A stretch of DNA of 64,000 nt from Limenecus sp048360435 (GCA_048360435.1 DBGCOP010000038.1:5570-69569); one strand, 5' to 3'. Shown: positions 16,896-25,354, counted from the stretch's first letter. Program-made: numbers and translations. Notes: generated by a model not told the origin, from the sequence alone.

Positions 16896-17897
16896 ATGAG
16901 AGGTCATATTTTTAAAATACATTCTGATTTTTATTATGTGAATACACAAGAAGGTGTGTTCGAGTGTAAAATCAGAGAAATTTTGAAAAAACAAAAAGAA
17001 CAAATTTTTGTCGGTGACTATGTTGAACTGGAACAATTGAATTTTGATTCAAAGCAGGCTTTTATTTCCGGTATTTTAAAACGAAAAAACTATATTCCCC
17101 GTCCAAAGGTTGCGAATGTTGATCAGGTGATTATTGTTTCTGCAATAAAAGAACCTGACCTTGATTTTGAGCAGCTCAACAGATATTTGAGTTTTTGTGA
17201 ATATTACAATCTTCATCCTGTATTATGTTTCAATAAAAATGACCTTGAGGGTGAAGAAGAGATTATTGAAAACATAAAATCGATATATGAACCTCTTAAT
17301 TATGAAATAATTTTCACCTCTGCAATTGAAGGAAACGGAATTGAAGAATTCAAGTCTCTGTTGAAAAACAAAATCACGGTTCTGTGCGGTTCTTCAGGTG
17401 TGGGAAAGTCCTCTCTTGTGAATGCCATAAGGCCTGATTTGAACTTGAAGACCAAACAGGTTTCCGAAAAGACCGAAAGAGGTACACATACAACAAGACA
17501 TTGTGAGATTATTACTCTTGAAGAATCTTCACAAATAGTCGATACTCCCGGATTCAGCCAGTTGAGGTTCGACTTCCTTCTTCCTGCCGAAGTAGGCGGA
17601 TTGTTCAGAGAGATTGCTCCTCTTGAAGAGAATTGCAAATTTTCAGACTGTCTGCATGAACGAGAAACCGGCTGTAATGTTTTGGCAAATATTGATGACA
17701 TCGCTCCTTCGAGGTATGAGAGCTATCTTCAATTTGTTAAAGAAGCTAAAGAATACAAGAAACAAATTACCTACGGCGGAAGAAAGATTGAAAGCAGGGC
17801 AAAATTTCTGCACAATAAACAGATTGCGAAAATCAGCAGCAAAAAGCGTGTGATTTCAAGAAAAAAAAGCAATCAAAATATAGACAAGGAAATATAA
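16896..17897 (+). CDS. rsgA: Ribosome small-subunit-dependent GTPase A
   Basis: 333 residues. It assists late 30S maturation. An N-terminal OB fold is followed by a circularly permuted GTPase: the G4 motif NKND comes first (about residue 113), then the P-loop GSSGVGKSS (about 167-175) and DTPGFSQ. The C-terminal zinc finger has Cys-x5-Cys-x-His-x5-Cys around CKFSDCLHERETGC. A Lys/Arg-rich tail follows. It heads a gene string with ispA (14-nt gap) and the PAP2-like gene. Confidence 0.95.
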   Translation: MRGHIFKIHSDFYYVNTQEGVFECKIREILKKQKEQIFVGDYVELEQLNFDSKQAFISGILKRKNYIPRPKVANVDQVIIVSAIKEPDLDFEQLNRYLSFCEYYNLHPVLCFNKNDLEGEEEIIENIKSIYEPLNYEIIFTSAIEGNGIEEFKSLLKNKITVLCGSSGVGKSSLVNAIRPDLNLKTKQVSEKTERGTHTTRHCEIITLEESSQIVDTPGFSQLRFDFLLPAEVGGLFREIAPLEENCKFSDCLHERETGCNVLANIDDIAPSRYESYLQFVKEAKEYKKQITYGGRKIESRAKFLHNKQIAKISSKKRVISRKKSNQNIDKEI

Positions 17898-17911
17898 ATA
17901 AGGAAATATTG

Positions 17912-18799
17912 ATGGACGAACAAATCAAACAAAAAATGAATGAATACATAAAACTTGTTGAGGAGAATTTGGACAGGTTTATTCCTGTTGAATATCCGGA
18001 AAAGATATGGGAGTCTATGAGATATTCCGTGCTTGCAGGAGGAAAGAGGCTGCGTCCTATTTTGACTCTTGAAACTTGCAGGGTTCTTTCGGGGAGCTAT
18101 GAACAGGCTGTTGCGGCAGCTTGTGCTATTGAGATGCTTCATTCACAGAGTTTGATTCATGATGATTTGCCGTGTATGGACAATGATGATTACAGAAGAG
18201 GCAAGCTCACAAACCACAAAGTTTTTGGTGAAGCAATTGCTGTTCTGGCAGGTGATGCGCTTTTGTCTTTTGCCCCGCAGGTAATTTTGCAAAATACACC
18301 GAAAACCGTTAGTGAGACACAATTGTTAAAAGTGCTTGAAGAGTTTCTTGTCAGTGCAGGTGCTTCAAAGCTCATAGGCGGTCAGGTTGTGGATATAGAA
18401 TCCGAAGGAAAACAAATTTCTCAAGAAACTTTGAACTATATTCATGCTAACAAAACCGGTGCTTTGTTCAAACTGGCGATGAGAATGGGTGCAATTCTTG
18501 CCGGTGCTGATGAACAAAAGTTACAGGCTGTTACGGAATTTGCCGAAAAATTCGGGCTTGCTTTTCAGATAATGGATGATATTTTGGATGTTACATCTAC
18601 ACTGGAGGAACTGGGCAAAACACCCGGCAAAGATGCTGTTGAGGGCAAGGTTACTTATGTAAGTTTTTACGGTGTTGAAGAATCTAAAAAACAATTAAAT
18701 TCACTTTGTGAGCAGGCTTGTGGTATATTAGAAAAGAACGAAATTAATTCAGATATCCTGATGGCTATCACAAAGAGTATTAATGAAAGGGTAAAATAA
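17912..18799 (+). CDS. ispA: Polyprenyl (farnesyl/geranylgeranyl) diphosphate synthase
   Basis: 295 residues from the ATG at 17912, preceded by AGGA at 17901-17904; a TTG at 17909 is also in frame. It condenses isopentenyl diphosphate with allylic diphosphates to give C15-C20 chains. The first Asp-rich motif is DDLPCMDNDD at 84-93 and the second is DDILD near residue 214; GGKRLRP at 43-49 binds substrate diphosphate. The DDx4D form matches bacterial FPP/GGPP synthases. It ends 2 nt before the PAP2-like gene, and the two may both serve lipid carrier metabolism. Confidence 0.9.
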   Translation: MDEQIKQKMNEYIKLVEENLDRFIPVEYPEKIWESMRYSVLAGGKRLRPILTLETCRVLSGSYEQAVAAACAIEMLHSQSLIHDDLPCMDNDDYRRGKLTNHKVFGEAIAVLAGDALLSFAPQVILQNTPKTVSETQLLKVLEEFLVSAGASKLIGGQVVDIESEGKQISQETLNYIHANKTGALFKLAMRMGAILAGADEQKLQAVTEFAEKFGLAFQIMDDILDVTSTLEELGKTPGKDAVEGKVTYVSFYGVEESKKQLNSLCEQACGILEKNEINSDILMAITKSINERVK

Positions 18800-18801
18800 T
18801 A

Positions 18802-19257
18802 ATGTACCAAATTGGCACAGCGGTTGAGGTTCTGGGAAATGCTTTGTTTGCTGCGGTTATTGCGCAAATATTGAAAATGATTTATTTTTTGATATTGCAT
18901 AAAAAGATTAATTTCAAAATCTTTACGACAACAGGCGGCATGCCAAGTTCTCACAGTGCTGGTGTTATGTCGCTTTCTTTTACAATAGGCTACATCGAAG
19001 GTATGAACTCTGTTATGTTTGCTCTGGCTCTCGGGTACGCATTTGTTGTTATGTATGATGCTGCCGGAATCAGACGTTCTGCCGGCAAAATAGCTGCTAC
19101 AATGAATCGTGTAATGGAGGAATTTTATGCACATCGTCCTTCGGCTGCCGGTGAAAAACTCAAAGAGCTTTTGGGACATACTCCTTTGGAAGTGTTCATG
19201 GGAGCAATTGTAGGTATTATTGTTTCTTATGTAATACATTTTTTGATTCTTCAATAA
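18802..19257 (+). CDS. Divergent PAP2-type membrane protein (DUF212)
   Basis: 151 residues with about four hydrophobic segments. The conserved GGMPSSHSAGVMSL at about 46-59 carries the Ser/His phosphatase-like signature of the PAP2 relatives, and H113 to P116-like positions downstream are less clear. The family is common in cyanobacteria, plants and Firmicutes. It sits directly behind a polyprenyl diphosphate synthase, which suggests a role with prenyl or lipid phosphates; this is inference. Confidence 0.85.
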   Translation: MYQIGTAVEVLGNALFAAVIAQILKMIYFLILHKKINFKIFTTTGGMPSSHSAGVMSLSFTIGYIEGMNSVMFALALGYAFVVMYDAAGIRRSAGKIAATMNRVMEEFYAHRPSAAGEKLKELLGHTPLEVFMGAIVGIIVSYVIHFLILQ

Positions 19258-19262
19258 AATGC

Positions 19263-19268
19263 TAAAAT
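19263..19268 (+). promoter_or_regulatory. -10-like TAAAAT 6 nt before the 19275 ATG (leaderless candidate)
   Basis: TAAAAT ends 6 nt before the ATG and no SD is present. TTTTGA at 19241-19246 could be a poor -35 with a 16-nt spacer. Confidence 0.4.
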
Positions 19269-19274
19269 ATTTTT

Positions 19275-20972
19275 ATGTTGAACAATGATTTTAGTTTTTA
19301 CAACAATTTTTCTACTGCTGTTTTAATTTTGGACAGCAGTTTTAAAGTAGTTTTCAAAAATTTCAGCTTTCTTAAAAGTTTTGGGAGTGTTAAAAATTTT
19401 GAGAAATTTTCAAACTATTTCTCTTTTGATATTTGTATGCTCGATTCTGACAACCTGCTTAATGCCAATCCTGTAAGTTTTGCAATCGATTCAAAGGAAA
19501 ACTTTAGTGCAAATGCCGTTTTTCAGGCAAAAGACAGAGTTTTGTATTATCAGATTACTTCGTTTTTTTTACAGGGTTTTAAAGTAGTGATGTTCAAGAA
19601 CATTACGAACGATTTGCTCTTTGAAGAATCAGAAAGAAAATATGCTTTTATCAGACAGCAATTTTTGAATCTGGCTGAAGAGAACAAAAAGTTTGCGGAT
19701 TTGCAGCAAAAAGCCCAAACACAGACGATTAAACTGGCTTTGATGCACAGAATCTCAAATGTTATTCGAGAATCAATGGATTTAAACAAAATTCTTGATT
19801 CTGCGCTTAAAGAGCTGTTTAATCTTTTTGGTGCAATTAAAGTTTATTACCTGCCGATTGTCAGCGGAGACATTGGTCAGGATTTTATTATTGAAAAGGT
19901 TTATCCCTCAAAATACAAAGGTGTTGTTAACCAAAAAGCGGAATTTTCCTCAGAAACCAAAAAGAGTATCTGGGCTAAAAAAATAAAAGTTTCTTCCTGC
20001 ATAAGAGAATACATAAACAGCGAAGTGACATATCCTGCACAGGTTACGAGGATTATTGTACCTGTATACAAGCTTCATGATATTCTCGGAATTTTGATTA
20101 TCTATACAAATCAAAAGTATATTGATGAGTCACAAAATGATGTGCTTCAGTCTATTGCTTCACAGCTGGCTTCTGCCATTGTGCAGGCTTCATTATTTTC
20201 ACAGGTAAAGCAAAAAAATGAGGAGCTTGAACAAACGTTGAACGAGTTGAAAGAAACCCAGCTTCAGCTTATTAATTCAGAGAAAATGGCATCTCTCGGG
20301 CAGCTTGTTGCAGGTGTTGCTCATGAAATTAACACTCCGCTTGCTTCGATTAAGTCTAATAACGATATTTTTGAAAAATTGATTTCCAAACTGCCGCAAG
20401 AAGAAGCTAACCTCGAGATTTTCAAAGATATAAACAAAATTGATAAGGAGGCAATAAAGAGAATCAGCGGTATAGTAAAAAGTTTGAAGAAATTTGTTCG
20501 TCTTGATGAAGCTGATTTGCAATATGCGGATATAAACAAGGAGCTTGATTTGACACTCGAGCTGATAAAACATGAGACAAAAAATAAAATTGAGGTTGTA
20601 AAAGAATATTCTGACATTCCTTGTATAAAGTGTTATCCTAACATGTTGAATCAGGTTTTTATGAATATACTCATAAACGCATGTCATGCATGTCAGAGTA
20701 AGCCTGACGGCGGAAAAATCACCATTTCAACTGAATTTAAGCAAGAGACTTTATTTGTAAAAATAAAAGATACAGGCATAGGAATTGATGAAAAAATTAA
20801 AGACAGGATGTTTGTTGCAGGTACTACAACAAAACAGATTGGAATAGGTACAGGGCTGGGGCTTGCTATTTCAAAAAAAATTGTTGAAAAACATCATGGA
20901 AAGATTTATTTTGAAACAGAAAAAGGAAAAGGTACGGAGTTTATAATAGAGATTCCGTCAAATATTGTTTAA
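19275..20972 (+). CDS. PAS/GAF sensor histidine kinase
   Basis: 565 residues, no clear membrane helix. An N-terminal PAS-like region (about 10-115) is followed by a helix, a GAF-like domain (about 160-305), a coiled coil (310-335), and a HisKA domain with phospho-acceptor His350 in GVAHEINTPL. The HATPase domain has an NILINACHAC N-box, DTGIGID, and GTGLGLAISKK. This is the NtrB/AtoS-like type with the H-box preceded by SEKMASLGQLVAG. No response regulator is adjacent. Its TAA at 20970-20972 overlaps the stop of the small gene on the minus strand. Confidence 0.9.
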   Translation: MLNNDFSFYNNFSTAVLILDSSFKVVFKNFSFLKSFGSVKNFEKFSNYFSFDICMLDSDNLLNANPVSFAIDSKENFSANAVFQAKDRVLYYQITSFFLQGFKVVMFKNITNDLLFEESERKYAFIRQQFLNLAEENKKFADLQQKAQTQTIKLALMHRISNVIRESMDLNKILDSALKELFNLFGAIKVYYLPIVSGDIGQDFIIEKVYPSKYKGVVNQKAEFSSETKKSIWAKKIKVSSCIREYINSEVTYPAQVTRIIVPVYKLHDILGILIIYTNQKYIDESQNDVLQSIASQLASAIVQASLFSQVKQKNEELEQTLNELKETQLQLINSEKMASLGQLVAGVAHEINTPLASIKSNNDIFEKLISKLPQEEANLEIFKDINKIDKEAIKRISGIVKSLKKFVRLDEADLQYADINKELDLTLELIKHETKNKIEVVKEYSDIPCIKCYPNMLNQVFMNILINACHACQSKPDGGKITISTEFKQETLFVKIKDTGIGIDEKIKDRMFVAGTTTKQIGIGTGLGLAISKKIVEKHHGKIYFETEKGKGTEFIIEIPSNIV

Positions 20973-21157
20973 ATCTTTATTTTGTTCATATATTCATTAA
21001 GCGATATTAAATTCTTTTTTAATATAGTTATAAGAATCCACAAATCAGGAGTGTCAATTTCGTTATTTTTTTCGAAATTACTTTCTAATATTCTGGCAAT
21101 GCTTGTGAGTGTAGCAACTTCATTCCAGATATAATTAACATTTTCTTTTTTTAACAT
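20969..21157 (-). CDS. Small helical protein, related to the 49164 protein
   Basis: 62 residues from the ATG at 21157. GGAG lies 6 nt upstream, and an ATG at 21169 is actually part of that SD. It is predicted to be almost all helix, with the segment IARIL then an Asp-rich turn, ITIL, and a C-terminal MNKIKI. The same pattern (IARIL, ATIL, ending IHKIMKI) occurs in the 72-residue protein at 49164, so they are probable paralogs. It is divergent from the ribbon-helix-helix gene at 21277. Function unknown. Confidence 0.65.
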   Translation of the reverse strand: MLKKENVNYIWNEVATLTSIARILESNFEKNNEIDTPDLWILITILKKNLISLNEYMNKIKI

Positions 21158-21186
21158 TATTGGCTCCATTGAAATAGTGTAATTAT

Positions 21187-21272
21187 GTTGTAATTGTATT
21201 ATAACTTATTTGCAATTGAAATGTCAATAAATATGCAATAAAATTGACAAATAGTTATAATTAAGTTGTAAA
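21187..21272. promoter_or_regulatory. Repeated GTTrTAAT motifs between two divergent small genes
   Basis: An imperfect inverted repeat GTTGTAAT-TGT-ATTATAAC lies at 21187-21205. Two direct copies, GTTATAAT (21254-21261) and GTTGTAAA (21265-21272), are spaced 11 nt apart just before the ribbon-helix-helix ATG. TTGACA at 21244-21249 is a good -35. Such motif clusters are typical of ribbon-helix-helix operators, so autoregulation is a reasonable guess. Confidence 0.45.
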
Positions 21273-21276
21273 AATC

Positions 21277-21441
21277 ATGAAAGATAACAAAACAAATACA
21301 AAAAAAAGATTCGTTTTATTAATTGAACATGATATATATGATGAATTTAAGAAACTTGCAGAGGAACAAAACCGCACCGCAGGTAATCTTGGTGCTACTT
21401 TGGTCAAGGACTATGTAAAAAATAACAGAGAAAAAGACTAA
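21277..21441 (+). CDS. Ribbon-helix-helix DNA-binding protein (CopG/Arc type)
   Basis: 54 residues. After a basic N-terminal arm comes a beta-strand RFVLLIEHDIYDEF (about 11-24), then helix A (EFKKLAEEQN), a turn RTAGN and helix B (LGATLVKDYVKN). This is the spacing of ribbon-helix-helix repressors such as CopG, which bind DNA as dimers through the strand. There is no SD. The stop codon ends one base before the stop of the convergent tgt. Repeated GTTrTAAT motifs upstream are a plausible operator. It is too small to carry another domain. No toxin partner is adjacent unless the divergent 62-residue protein is one. Confidence 0.75.
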   Translation: MKDNKTNTKKRFVLLIEHDIYDEFKKLAEEQNRTAGNLGATLVKDYVKNNREKD

Positions 21442-22566
21442 CTATTTTTTCGGGAAGAGTCTTCCCATTCTTTCTGTGTAAAATTCTTCATATCTGTCTT
21501 CGAGAATAGCTTTTCTTGCTTCCTTGACGAGGTCAATCAGGAATTGAATGTTGTGAATACTCATCAAAATAGCGGCAGTTGCCTCGCCGGCTCTGAAAAG
21601 ATGCCTGATGTAGGCTTTTGTATGGTTTTGGCAGGCATAACAATTACAGCTTGAATCCAGAGGGCTTGCATCTCTTTCAAATTCTTTGTTTTTTATAATT
21701 TTTCTACCGTCATGGGTAAAGAAAGAACCGTGGCGTGCATTTCTTGTCGGCAGAACACAATCAAACATGTCTACCCCTCTCAAAATACCGTCCAATAAGT
21801 CTTCCGGAGTACCTACCCCCATGAGGTATCTGGGCTTAAGTCTGGGCAGAAGCGGTGCTGTAAGCTCAACAAAGTGGTTTTTTACATCTGAAGGTTCGCC
21901 TACACTTACACCTCCAATTGCATATCCGACCGCATCAAAGGTAGAGATTACTTTTGCACTTTCTTTTCTTAAGTCATCATAAAAAGCACCCTGTACAATA
22001 GGGAAAAGAGCCTGGTCATCTCTTGTGTGTGCTTTGAAACATCTTTCAAGCCAGCGATGAGTGCGTTCCATTGCTGTTTTTGCTTCTTCATAGGTGCAAG
22101 GATAAGGTGCACATTCGTCAAAAGCCATTGCAATGTCAGAGCCCAAATCCTGTTGGATTTCCATAGAAATTTCGGGGTTTATGAAGTATTCTGTTCCTGT
22201 TTTTGCATCTTTAAATTTAACACCTTCTTCCGAGATGTTTCTTAAATCAGCAAGGCTGAAAACCTGAAATCCTCCGGAATCTGTAAGGATTGGCTTGTCC
22301 CAGTTCATCCACTTATGCAGACCGCCGAATTCTTTTATGAGCTTGTTGCCGGGGCGCAAAGACAGGTGGTATGAATTGCCCAGAATTATTTGTGCACCTG
22401 TGTCTTTCAGGTGGTCGTTTGTCATCATTTTAACAGCAGAATTTGTTCCTACGGGCATGAAAATAGGTGTTTCGATGTCTCCGTGAGGGGTATGCAAAAG
22501 ACCGGCACGTGCTCCGGTCTTTTTGTCTTCTTTTAATAATTCATAGCTGAAAAAATCGCTTTTCAT
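21442..22566 (-). CDS. tgt: tRNA-guanine transglycosylase
   Basis: 374 residues from the ATG at 22566, which overlaps the ndk stop as TAATG. A longer reading to 22608 would run into ndk and is not needed. It exchanges guanine-34 for preQ1 in tRNAs with GUN anticodons (queuosine pathway). Visible: the catalytic Asp in LTDSGGFQVFSL, GGVSVGE (substrate binding), the second Asp in FDCVLPTRNARHG, and Zn ligands CNCYACQNHTKAYIRHL near the C-terminus. Translation is probably coupled to ndk. A 10-bp hairpin lies in its early coding sequence. Confidence 0.95.
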   Translation of the reverse strand: MKSDFFSYELLKEDKKTGARAGLLHTPHGDIETPIFMPVGTNSAVKMMTNDHLKDTGAQIILGNSYHLSLRPGNKLIKEFGGLHKWMNWDKPILTDSGGFQVFSLADLRNISEEGVKFKDAKTGTEYFINPEISMEIQQDLGSDIAMAFDECAPYPCTYEEAKTAMERTHRWLERCFKAHTRDDQALFPIVQGAFYDDLRKESAKVISTFDAVGYAIGGVSVGEPSDVKNHFVELTAPLLPRLKPRYLMGVGTPEDLLDGILRGVDMFDCVLPTRNARHGSFFTHDGRKIIKNKEFERDASPLDSSCNCYACQNHTKAYIRHLFRAGEATAAILMSIHNIQFLIDLVKEARKAILEDRYEEFYTERMGRLFPKK

Positions 22567-23024
22567 TATTTCATATCTTCCCAAACATAATCCATCATTG
22601 ATTTCCAATCACGGCAGAGTTCTTCGGGCTTAAAGTAGATGTTGATTTCTCTTTCTGCACTTTCACAAGAATCTGAACCATGAATTGTGTTGCATTCTTT
22701 TGTTTGTGCAAAATCAGCTCTGATAGTACCAACTTGAGCGTCGTTAGGAACTGTTGAGCCCATCATATGACGCATACCTTCGATTACGTTTTTGCCTTCA
22801 ACAACCATTGCAACAATCGGACCTGATGTAATGTAGTTAATCAAATCTTGATAAAATGGTTTTCCTTTGTGTTCTTCGTAATGTTTTTCTGCAATTTCAA
22901 GGGTCGGTTGAAGCATTTTCAAACCCACAATTTTGTAACCTTTGTGTTCAATTCTTCTGATAATGTTTCCGATTAGTCCTCTTTTTACGCCGTCAGGCTT
23001 GATTGCAACAAATGTTCTGTCCAT
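22566..23024 (-). CDS. ndk: Nucleoside diphosphate kinase
   Basis: 152 residues from the ATG at 23024. The SD GGAGGA lies 4-5 nt before this ATG, and a further ATG at 23036 is only the start of that SD. It transfers the gamma phosphate of ATP to NDPs through a phosphohistidine. The start MDRTFVAIKPDGVKRG and the active site NTIHGSDSCESAEREI (catalytic His in IHGSD) are unmistakable. It forms an operon with tgt through a TAATG junction. Confidence 0.97.
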   Translation of the reverse strand: MDRTFVAIKPDGVKRGLIGNIIRRIEHKGYKIVGLKMLQPTLEIAEKHYEEHKGKPFYQDLINYITSGPIVAMVVEGKNVIEGMRHMMGSTVPNDAQVGTIRADFAQTKECNTIHGSDSCESAEREINIYFKPEELCRDWKSMMDYVWEDMK

Positions 23025-23244
23025 TAATTCCTCCATTTCAAGTTTATTGAAGCATAAACACCAAGTTTTAACAAGTTTTAAGCTTTTGAAGAGAATAATG
23101 TTTATTTTTTAAATTTTTTGTGAAAAAATGTTAAGAACACAGCCGTCATATAGCATTTTTTAGTTTGTTCAAACTTCATGTAATTGTGTGAGTGCGTAAA
23201 GTGCTTGTCTGGCAAATTTTAAAGAAAGTCGTTAATACAAAACA

Positions 23245-23853
23245 ATGGTTGCCGAAAAAATAAATCCACTATTAAAGAGAATAGCAAAAGGAGCGTACAA
23301 TCTGGGGGATCACAATGACCCTTTGAATGCAGTGCTTGCAATTGCTCTTTTTAAAGGTATAAATCGTCCGCTTTTCACTATGATGGATAAAGAATCCGAC
23401 CCTCAGGTCAAAAAATATGCAGCTTTTCGTGAAGGGTTGACAGAGGTTATTGCGGCGACTACTTACATAGCTACAAACAAAATAATGGTTAATCCGCTTG
23501 CGAAAAAGCTGGCAGACAAAACAGGCGGCTCTTTAGGGAAAATTACTCACGGTCTTGAGTTTTTGTGTGTATGTTTGAGTGCGGTGCTTTTGATACCGCT
23601 TGCTTGTAATCTGGTTTTGAATCCTGTTATGAAAGGTGTTGAAAAACTTACAGGTAAGAAAAAACAGGGTGAAAACAAATTGGACATAAAAGAAAATGCT
23701 GTTTCTGAACTCTCAAAACCTGAAAGTCCGAAAGCTGTTTTTGAGAATGTTCCGAAAGGTCCTAACAGTCTTGTTGCGGTTTTACAAAACAAATATACGC
23801 CCTATAATAACTCTTTCAACGGCGTCAATAAAAATGGGAAAGTGGGGTTATAG
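23245..23853 (+). CDS. Membrane protein, first of a related tandem pair
   Basis: 202 residues. It has hydrophobic segments around 28-36 and 109-128 and a disordered, Lys/Asn-rich C-terminal tail. It shares two blocks with the next protein: RPLFTMMD...KKYAAFRE (41-63), matching RPAFTLAD...RKYSAVKE downstream, and LNPVMK (about 127-132), matching LHPVMK. The two genes abut with no spacer (TAG then ATG). The function is unknown. The gene lies upstream of lptB-lptF/G, so an envelope role is possible but unproven. No SD is seen; a weak TAATAC sits 6 nt before the ATG. Confidence 0.7.
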   Translation: MVAEKINPLLKRIAKGAYNLGDHNDPLNAVLAIALFKGINRPLFTMMDKESDPQVKKYAAFREGLTEVIAATTYIATNKIMVNPLAKKLADKTGGSLGKITHGLEFLCVCLSAVLLIPLACNLVLNPVMKGVEKLTGKKKQGENKLDIKENAVSELSKPESPKAVFENVPKGPNSLVAVLQNKYTPYNNSFNGVNKNGKVGL

Positions 23854-24585
23854 ATGATTACCAACACTTTTGTACATTTGATTTCAAAAAACGGTTTCCA
23901 AAACCTTATTCAAAATACAACAGCTCAGGTTTCAATTGAAACGGGCTTGAAAGCAGCCGGAAGACCTGCTTTCACACTGGCTGATACACACGTTGATAAA
24001 GAAACAAGAAAATACTCGGCTGTGAAAGAACTTTTATATCAGGTTTTGTGTCTTGGAATTTATCTTGCTGTTATTCCTGTGACATTTAAAAAGGGCGGTT
24101 TTGCAGCGTTCAAGAAAATTTGTAGAAATATAGATAAACACCCTGAACTGCTTAAAAGCTTGATTAATCCAAAAAATAAAGAACAGGCTCTTTCATGTTC
24201 AATTGATATGTTCAAAAATGAAAAAGGTCTGCTCGCTCTTCATAAACTCGGGCACCTCAGCCCCGAAAAAAGGCTTGATGCTAATAATCCTATGGCTAAG
24301 AAGCTTTTTGAAACATTAGAGAAAAATATTGATTTGAAAAAAGTTTCGAAAGACTTTATGGAAAAAGTCAAACACGAACACCAGAGCAGTGATTTCTTCA
24401 AACAGTTTTATATAGCAAAAGGCGGAATTGAAATGAGCTCAATTGTCGGTTCTGTTGTGGGCTTGACTATTCTGGCTCCGGAGTTGAGCCACCTGATTCT
24501 TCACCCTGTGATGAAGGCTCTTCATATGGATGCACCTAAAGCCGCTAAAGAAGAAAAAACTCAAAATATTGATAAACAAGCTTAG
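23854..24585 (+). CDS. Membrane protein, second of a related tandem pair
   Basis: 243 residues. The N-terminal conserved block RPAFTLADTHVD..TRKYSAVKE (37-60) precedes a hydrophobic helix (about 61-77), then a long helical, Lys-rich insert of about 110 residues. A second hydrophobic segment (about 195-215) ends in LHPVMKAL. The insert is the main difference from the preceding paralog. The SD is a GTGGGG within the end of the upstream gene, indicating coupling. It ends 43 nt before lptB. Function unknown. Confidence 0.72.
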   Translation: MITNTFVHLISKNGFQNLIQNTTAQVSIETGLKAAGRPAFTLADTHVDKETRKYSAVKELLYQVLCLGIYLAVIPVTFKKGGFAAFKKICRNIDKHPELLKSLINPKNKEQALSCSIDMFKNEKGLLALHKLGHLSPEKRLDANNPMAKKLFETLEKNIDLKKVSKDFMEKVKHEHQSSDFFKQFYIAKGGIEMSSIVGSVVGLTILAPELSHLILHPVMKALHMDAPKAAKEEKTQNIDKQA

Positions 24586-24628
24586 TTTTTTGTGGTATCC
24601 TTTATAGATAAAAGGTGGAATTTAATCT

Positions 24629-25354
24629 ATGAAAATCACAGCAAAAAATCTTGTTAAAATATACGGTGACAGAACCGTTGTTAATGATATAAGTTTTGAA
24701 GTAAACAAAGGCGAGGTTGTCGGTCTTTTAGGGCCGAATGGTGCAGGTAAAACGACTACATTCTATATGGTTGTCGGACTTGTGAAGGCTAACGGGGGCA
24801 AAGTTTTTCTTGGCGATAAAGATTTGACCAACGTTCCGATGAACATTCGTGCAAAAGAAGGTATCGGCTATCTTCCTCAGGAGGCTTCAATCTTTAGAAA
24901 ACTGTCTGTTGAGGATAATATTAAGCTTGTTTTGCAGATGAATGAAAAACTGACAGAGGATGAAAAGAAAAAGAAACTCGAAGATCTTCTGGGCGAGTTT
25001 GGTATGGAGAAAAAGAGAAAATTCTCTGCAATTTCACTCTCAGGCGGAGAAAGAAGAAGGGTTGAGCTGGCTCGAGCCTTGGCTGCAAGTCCGGAGTTTA
25101 TTCTTCTTGACGAACCTTTTACGGGGATTGACCCTATCGCAATCGGCGAAATCAAAGATAATATCCGTAAACTCTCCGAAGAAAAGGGGCTGGGTGTTTT
25201 GATTACCGACCATAACCCGAAGGCTACTTTGTCTATCACAGACAGAGCGTATGTTATTTTTGACGGAAAGATAAAAATTCAGGGTAAGAGCGTTGAAGTT
25301 GCGAATGACCCTGTTGCAAAACAGTTCTATTTAGGAAAGGATTTCACGCTGTAA
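24629..25354 (+). CDS. lptB: LPS export ABC transporter ATP-binding protein
   Basis: 241 residues. The ATPase of the Lpt machine drives lipopolysaccharide extraction from the inner membrane. Walker A GPNGAGKTT at 36-44, Q-loop in GYLPQEASIF, signature LSGGERRRVELARAL, Walker B FILLDEPFTGIDP, and the H-loop ITDHNPKATL are all intact. The GxGYLPQ and DHNVR-like switch region is characteristic of LptB. AGGTGG precedes the ATG. It is joined to the permease gene by TAATG, so both are translated together. Its presence argues for an outer membrane with LPS-like lipid. Confidence 0.93.
   Translation: MKITAKNLVKIYGDRTVVNDISFEVNKGEVVGLLGPNGAGKTTTFYMVVGLVKANGGKVFLGDKDLTNVPMNIRAKEGIGYLPQEASIFRKLSVEDNIKLVLQMNEKLTEDEKKKKLEDLLGEFGMEKKRKFSAISLSGGERRRVELARALAASPEFILLDEPFTGIDPIAIGEIKDNIRKLSEEKGLGVLITDHNPKATLSITDRAYVIFDGKIKIQGKSVEVANDPVAKQFYLGKDFTL

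Noticed and set aside
22567..22608. N-terminal extension of tgt into ndk
   Set aside because: The ATG at 22566 gives the normal family start and a TAATG junction; the extra residues are ndk codons out of frame.
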